Assembly: GCA_045580405.1 (NCBI GenBank)
Contig: JAZNNT010000057.1
Location: forward strand, 1 to 5,290
Source: SIG452 sp045580405
Lineage (GTDB): Bacteria > Bacillota > Clostridia > UMGS1840
Length of the DNA: 5,290 bases
Direction of reading: 5' to 3'
Made by a program: the position numbers and the translations under genes. Position 1 is the first letter of the stretch; each line of letters opens with the position of its first letter. Positions 3,901 to 5,290 of this stretch are shown piece after piece. The notes below the pieces were generated by a model. That model was not told where the DNA came from. It did not search any database and worked only from the letters and a program-made list of their open reading frames with translations.

Positions 3901-5290
3901 TCTGGGACAAAGATACCAAATCAAACAGCCAGGTTACCTACGCGCTGGAAATTGCAGAAAGCGGTAAATACACCATCGATGCAAAATTATCTCACACCAC
4001 CGGCTATGCTACCACTTTTGGTACCATTTATTATACTGTAAACGGTCAGACCACCTCTTATAACGGTAACTTCACCTCTGGTGCTTGGACTCCTTCCTCC
4101 ACCACTGTGGAACTGCCCGCAGGTACCAATAACGTTACCATTACCTATGACTGTGATTACAGCGGTAACGCAATTAAAGTACATGGCTTAAAAGCAACCT
4201 TAGTAGAAAGCGGTGCGGTAACTCCTACCACAACTCCTGCTCCTACTACAGCACCTACCGCTACTCCGGCGCCCACCTCTGCTCCTTCCACCAATATTCC
4301 TCCGATTCCTGCAAAGACCATCGACAGCTGGAACGGTAAGTATACCGACGTGGGCGTTGATTACGGAACCGAATACTTCCCCGGCGGTGCTAAAAAATAT
4401 GTAGGCTCCGAAGTTTCCGGTTACGCAAACGACTATTACAAATCAACCGGTTCTTCTGTAACCTATACCTTTGATGCACCCTACACCGGTGTATATGTAT
4501 TCCAGACCTATGCCGGTGACTATTCAACAGGAACTGCAGGTTTTGAAATCAGTACCGAAGAAGGCTATTACTGGCAGGTAAACCGTACTTCTACCGGTTG
4601 GTCCAGTTCAGATGCCACCGACGCTTTGATCTTCTTAAGAGAAGGTGAAAACGAAATCACTGTTACCTGGACCGGCGCAGGCTCTGCTGGTTTATACGAA
4701 ATCGATATCGGTTTATTCAACGAAAGCGGAGATTACTCCTCTATGGCATTCTATAACTTAATTCCCTACAGAGGAGAACCGGCAACTTACACCGTTACCT
4801 GGATTGTTGACGGCGTAACCACTACCGAAACCTATGCTTACGGTGATACTCCTTCTTACAAAGGCACTACCGACAAAGCAGCTGATGCTCAGTACACCTA
4901 CACCTTCACCGGTTGGGATAAAGAAATCGCTGCAGTAACCGGTAATGCTACCTATACTGCTCAGTATAACAAAACTGTAAACGAATACACCGTTACCTGG
5001 ATTGTGGATGGCGTAACCACCACCGAAACCTACGAATACGGTGCTACTCCTTCCTTCAAAGCTACTACCGACAAAGCAGCTGATGCTCAGTATACCTACA
5101 CCTTCGCAGGTTGGGATAAAGAAATCGCTGCAGTAACCGGTGATGTTACCTATACTGCACAGTATGACAAAGCTATAAATGAATACACCGTTACCTGGAT
5201 TGTGGATGGCGTAACCACCACCGAAACCTACGAATACGGTGCTACTCCTTCCTTCAAAGCTACTACCGACAAAGCAGCTGATGCTCAGTA
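864..5290 (+). CDS. Giant secreted multi-modular alkaline phosphatase (3' partial)
   Basis: This is one frame of at least 1475 codons with no stop before the right edge. Known PhoA-type alkaline phosphatases hydrolyse phosphomonoesters outside the membrane using two Zn and one Mg. Residues 1-39 look like a signal peptide. Residues about 44-425 are the catalytic domain. The rest is non-catalytic: tail domain 430-493, beta-sandwich A 510-638, B1 650-789, B2 804-943, Pro/Thr linker 953-982, beta-sandwich C 983-1117, linker 1120-1150, module D 1150-1307, then InlB-B-like repeats from 1308. A stand-alone PhoA enzyme has roughly 450-550 residues, so this one is at least 2.5 times longer. No symbol is assigned because the family is broad. 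An in-frame ATG at 894 is an alternative start and would give a more ordinary 29-residue signal peptide. The gene has its own promoter and is insulated from gene 1 by a terminator. Family assignment is strong; phosphate-ester specificity and surface attachment are inferred. Confidence 0.93.
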   Translation, partial: MTKKKNETQHMRHKKLLALLMTLVMVVSMFTMTATTVSAANTGKIKNVIYMIPDGGGMEPFWLADALKEAGGMNTDIFPYVTPQTVDKMYLRDYLVAGMTTYAANADITDSAAAGTAMAIGYKTNLYQIGVDTSYKPKANILEAAQLSGRKTGLVTRYEFAHATPAAFSAHAANRSDYRMMSEQIVNQGIDVVLSPGLYNNVCQFDDALDTVTNMGYTLINSKYDLANVQKGDRIWSYMPTYSFDYQNTAASPTLAEMTDAAIRALECDEGFFMMVEGSAVDTGGHDNNALEMIGNYIAFDEACKVAIEYAKGRTDTIVMVAPDHDTGGLNVLNESAAVSSLRSGSNPSSSAITWTSKDHTARNGGVFLYVPSGISYPTGASSNPGVASNFDNYTIDNDDLAHYLADCMGFSLDDATDELFVNVSSLGTYNKTSTYTGTFTFNNSNCTVEANQSYATINGERVSLDGQVAFYEYNTGKFYAPQKLLNYLDGTEVPDEDATTGGGTTTNPLITQTSINSMGTAATFWGNVSTYENVTNNDNTSITIAPGGWATFNVPVANSGIYYLQVKSSGGDTTLEMLVNDEYYAEMPVYSTEQDYYLNNGEYEFLYMPAGKQAVKFTNIGTEACTVSEIRLIASQNAVDAGVTPTMASVKRRAVWLGASQNQVDHYNGYTSGAASSATLAPGAYTKISVSGLPYSGIYGLQLKLSSVSGTANIRAFSGNGYYADYSISEAGVWTNRMSPARDCPIYFKSGSNTLYIKNTGSTNFTFQEFDLARMDAGDSLDFKYLLKATTTLPDGTTVSPSLTPAKAEWAYAAQNQEGYFNGYTSDGEPNVTLAPGEFATVTVTDIPYTGVYAFQLRLPTISGTANVRVTTDKGYYGDYSITEANTWTNRMTPGQDQPIYFTTGTNTFYIENTGTTSFYIKDYDIGRMDAGNSMDFSYLLKQTDRIPGTDAPQPTATPTPTATPVPTTTPTATPTPTTVPDDVASSVFEGNMNNYVSATDLQTDSADAVGIWDKDTKSNSQVTYALEIAESGKYTIDAKLSHTTGYATTFGTIYYTVNGQTTSYNGNFTSGAWTPSSTTVELPAGTNNVTITYDCDYSGNAIKVHGLKATLVESGAVTPTTTPAPTTAPTATPAPTSAPSTNIPPIPAKTIDSWNGKYTDVGVDYGTEYFPGGAKKYVGSEVSGYANDYYKSTGSSVTYTFDAPYTGVYVFQTYAGDYSTGTAGFEISTEEGYYWQVNRTSTGWSSSDATDALIFLREGENEITVTWTGAGSAGLYEIDIGLFNESGDYSSMAFYNLIPYRGEPATYTVTWIVDGVTTTETYAYGDTPSYKGTTDKAADAQYTYTFTGWDKEIAAVTGNATYTAQYNKTVNEYTVTWIVDGVTTTETYEYGATPSFKATTDKAADAQYTYTFAGWDKEIAAVTGDVTYTAQYDKAINEYTVTWIVDGVTTTETYEYGATPSFKATTDKAADAQ
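993..2140 (+). other. Alkaline phosphatase catalytic domain (PhoA type)
   Basis: Numbering is from ATG 864; the comparison is with E. coli PhoA. NVIYMIPDGGGM carries metal ligand Asp54 (PhoA D51). ITDSAAAGTAMA carries Asp110 and nucleophile Ser111 (S102). HATPAA gives His162 and Thr164 (D153, T155). AANRSDYR contains Arg175, the probable phosphate-binding Arg (R166). MVEGSAVDTGGH supplies Glu277, Asp282 and His286 (E322, D327, H331). APDHDTGGL gives Asp324 and His325 (D369, H370). SKDHTARNGG gives His360 (H412). The whole metal and phosphate site is therefore present, and the enzyme should be active. Odd points are Thr283 at the place of PhoA Lys328, and VVLSPG where many relatives have a Gly-rich VLGGG. 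Confidence 0.95.
2151..2342 (+). other. Short tail domain resembling the copper amine oxidase N-terminal-like fold
   Basis: Residues 430-493 read as beta strands around SYATINGERVSLDGQ and then FYEYNTGKFYAPQKLLNYL. The pattern 'ING..V.LDGQ ... GK.Y.PQ..L..L' recalls the small domain that follows the catalytic domain in several Firmicute alkaline phosphatases and also occurs as a copper amine oxidase N-like repeat. The assignment is by pattern only. An acidic and Gly/Thr-rich hinge (EVPDEDATTGGG) separates it from module A. Confidence 0.45.
2391..2777 (+). other. Beta-sandwich module A (carbohydrate-binding-like)
   Basis: Residues 510-638 show alternating strands typical of jelly-roll CBM6/35-like modules: SITIAPGGWATFNVPVANSG, then GIYYLQVKSS, LEMLVND and AVKFTNIGTEACTVSEIRLI. 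The closing pattern (aliphatic-x-K/N-x-G-x-T...E-I/F-x-L) matches the ends of B1 and B2, so A looks like a diverged member of the same family. Ligand binding is inferred from fold resemblance only. Confidence 0.55.
2811..3230 (+). repeat. Beta-sandwich module B1
   Basis: Residues 650-789 pair without gaps with B2 exactly 462 bp downstream. Shared landmarks are QNQ, NGYTS, LAPG, LPYSGIYGLQL, SGTANIR, GYYADYSI, WTNRM, PIYF, NTLYIKNTG and RMDAGDSLDFKYLLK. About half of the residues match B2, but synonymous bases have diverged, so the duplication is old. Probably a glycan- or surface-binding jelly-roll; I cannot name the family. Confidence 0.8.
3273..3692 (+). repeat. Beta-sandwich module B2
   Basis: Residues 804-943 are the second copy of B1, with QNQ, NGYTS, LAPG, IPYTGVYAFQL, SGTANVR, GYYGDYSI, WTNRM, PIYF, NTFYIENTG and RMDAGNSMDFSYLLK. 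The 14-residue join between copies (3231-3272) is Thr/Pro/Ser-rich. The PYTGVY motif also recurs in module D. Confidence 0.8.
3720..3809 (+). other. Pro/Thr-rich linker 1
   Basis: Residues 953-982 are almost entirely Pro, Thr and Ala (TATPTP type). This is a flexible interdomain linker common in Firmicute extracellular enzymes. Its low-complexity DNA could vary in length between strains. Confidence 0.9.
3810..4214 (+). other. Beta-sandwich module C (CBM-like)
   Basis: Residues 983-1117 include ASSVFEGNMNNYVSA, SQVTYALEIAESGKYTIDAK, TIYYTVNG, TTVELPAGTNNVTITYDCDY and IKVHGLKATL. The order 'ESGKYTIDAKLS... ELPAGTNNVTI... I.V.GL.A' resembles CBM6/35-type glycan-binding jelly-rolls. It is isolated by Pro/Thr linkers on both sides and differs from the A/B/D family. 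The ligand is unknown. Confidence 0.6.
4221..4313 (+). other. Pro/Thr-rich linker 2
   Basis: Residues 1120-1150 are again Pro/Thr/Ala/Ser-rich (TPTTTPAPTTAPTATPAP, then IPPIPA). It joins module C to module D. Confidence 0.88.
4314..4784 (+). other. Beta-sandwich module D, related to B1/B2
   Basis: Residues about 1151-1307 carry APYTGVYVFQTYAG, EISTEEGYYWQV, FLREGENEITVTW, GLYEIDIGLFNESGDYSSMA and FYNLIPY. These line up in order with the PYTGVY, GYYGDY, NTFYIEN, DYDIGRMDAGNSM and FSYLLK of B2, so D appears to be a more diverged copy. It ends directly at the first InlB-B-like repeat. Confidence 0.6.
4785..5290 (+). repeat. 198-bp InlB-B-like tandem repeats (units C, D, E) in the phosphatase gene
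   Basis: Units start at 4785, 4983 and 5181 (period 198 bp, 66 codons); the third is cut by the right edge. Each encodes TYTVTWIVDGVTTTETY, Y[AE]YG[AD]TPS, DKAADAQYTYTF, GWDKEIAAVTG and TYTAQY. All 110 visible bases of unit E equal unit D. Unit C keeps the YAYG/KGTT type seen in gene 1, while D and E are the YEYG/KATT type. Known relatives (Listeria-Bacteroides repeat) are surface-protein stalks. The array probably continues beyond the window. Confidence 0.93.

Noticed and set aside
1134..4184. Reverse-strand open frames at 1134-1376, 1539-1721, 1751-1945, 2658-2864 and 3987-4184
   Set aside because: All lie antisense to the continuous phosphatase frame and arise from its codon bias. None has a plausible start context or domain.
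1..5290. Closed circle, because the window begins and ends in the same repeat
   Set aside because: Bases 1-63 and 5228-5290 align in phase but differ at five positions, changing two residues (A/E and G/A). They are different units, not an overlap of ends.
4785..5290. CRISPR-like or satellite repeat array
   Set aside because: The 198-bp period is an exact 66 codons, the frame stays open, and the protein pattern is a known surface repeat. There are no unique spacers.

Overview
The window comes from a Gram-positive, Clostridia-like bacterium, probably a gut Firmicute. The evidence is indirect: Thr/Pro 'TATPTP' linkers, Listeria-Bacteroides (InlB B-type) surface repeats, an AT-rich intergenic region with a strong sigma-A-type extended -10 promoter, and a signal-peptide-led secreted enzyme. 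No species can be named. All supported genes are on the + strand.

Layout. (1) Positions 1-610 hold the 3' end of a secreted or surface protein. It has at least two InlB-B-like repeats of 66 residues and ends in a compact C-terminal domain with no sorting motif. (2) Positions 601-660 are a striking six-unit array of 10-bp repeats. It starts inside the last codons of gene 1 and places a TAA in all three frames. A strong intrinsic terminator follows at 681-712. (3) Positions 713-863 are non-coding and carry the promoter of the next gene. Its -35 and extended -10 are at 807-835, preceded by a small direct repeat. (4) From 864 to the right edge runs one very long open frame of at least 1475 codons. 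Its layout is: signal peptide; complete PhoA-type alkaline phosphatase domain with all core catalytic residues; short YAPQ-type tail domain; beta-sandwich module A; duplicated modules B1 and B2; Pro/Thr linker; module C; second Pro/Thr linker; module D; then InlB-B-like repeats nearly identical in DNA to those ending gene 1. The gene is still open at the edge.

Reading. The two genes appear to belong to one family of exported multi-modular proteins sharing a C-terminal repeat cassette, but each has its own transcription signals (terminator then promoter), so they are not one operon. Gene 2 is most likely an extracellular phosphomonoesterase tethered to, or spaced from, a surface or glycan by its modules. 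The repeats are alike at DNA level across the two genes, including at synonymous sites. This points to recent duplication or gene conversion and makes the locus a candidate for recombination between neighbouring surface genes. I see no clear new defence, RNA or mobile system. The most unexplained sequence is the 10-bp array at 601-660.
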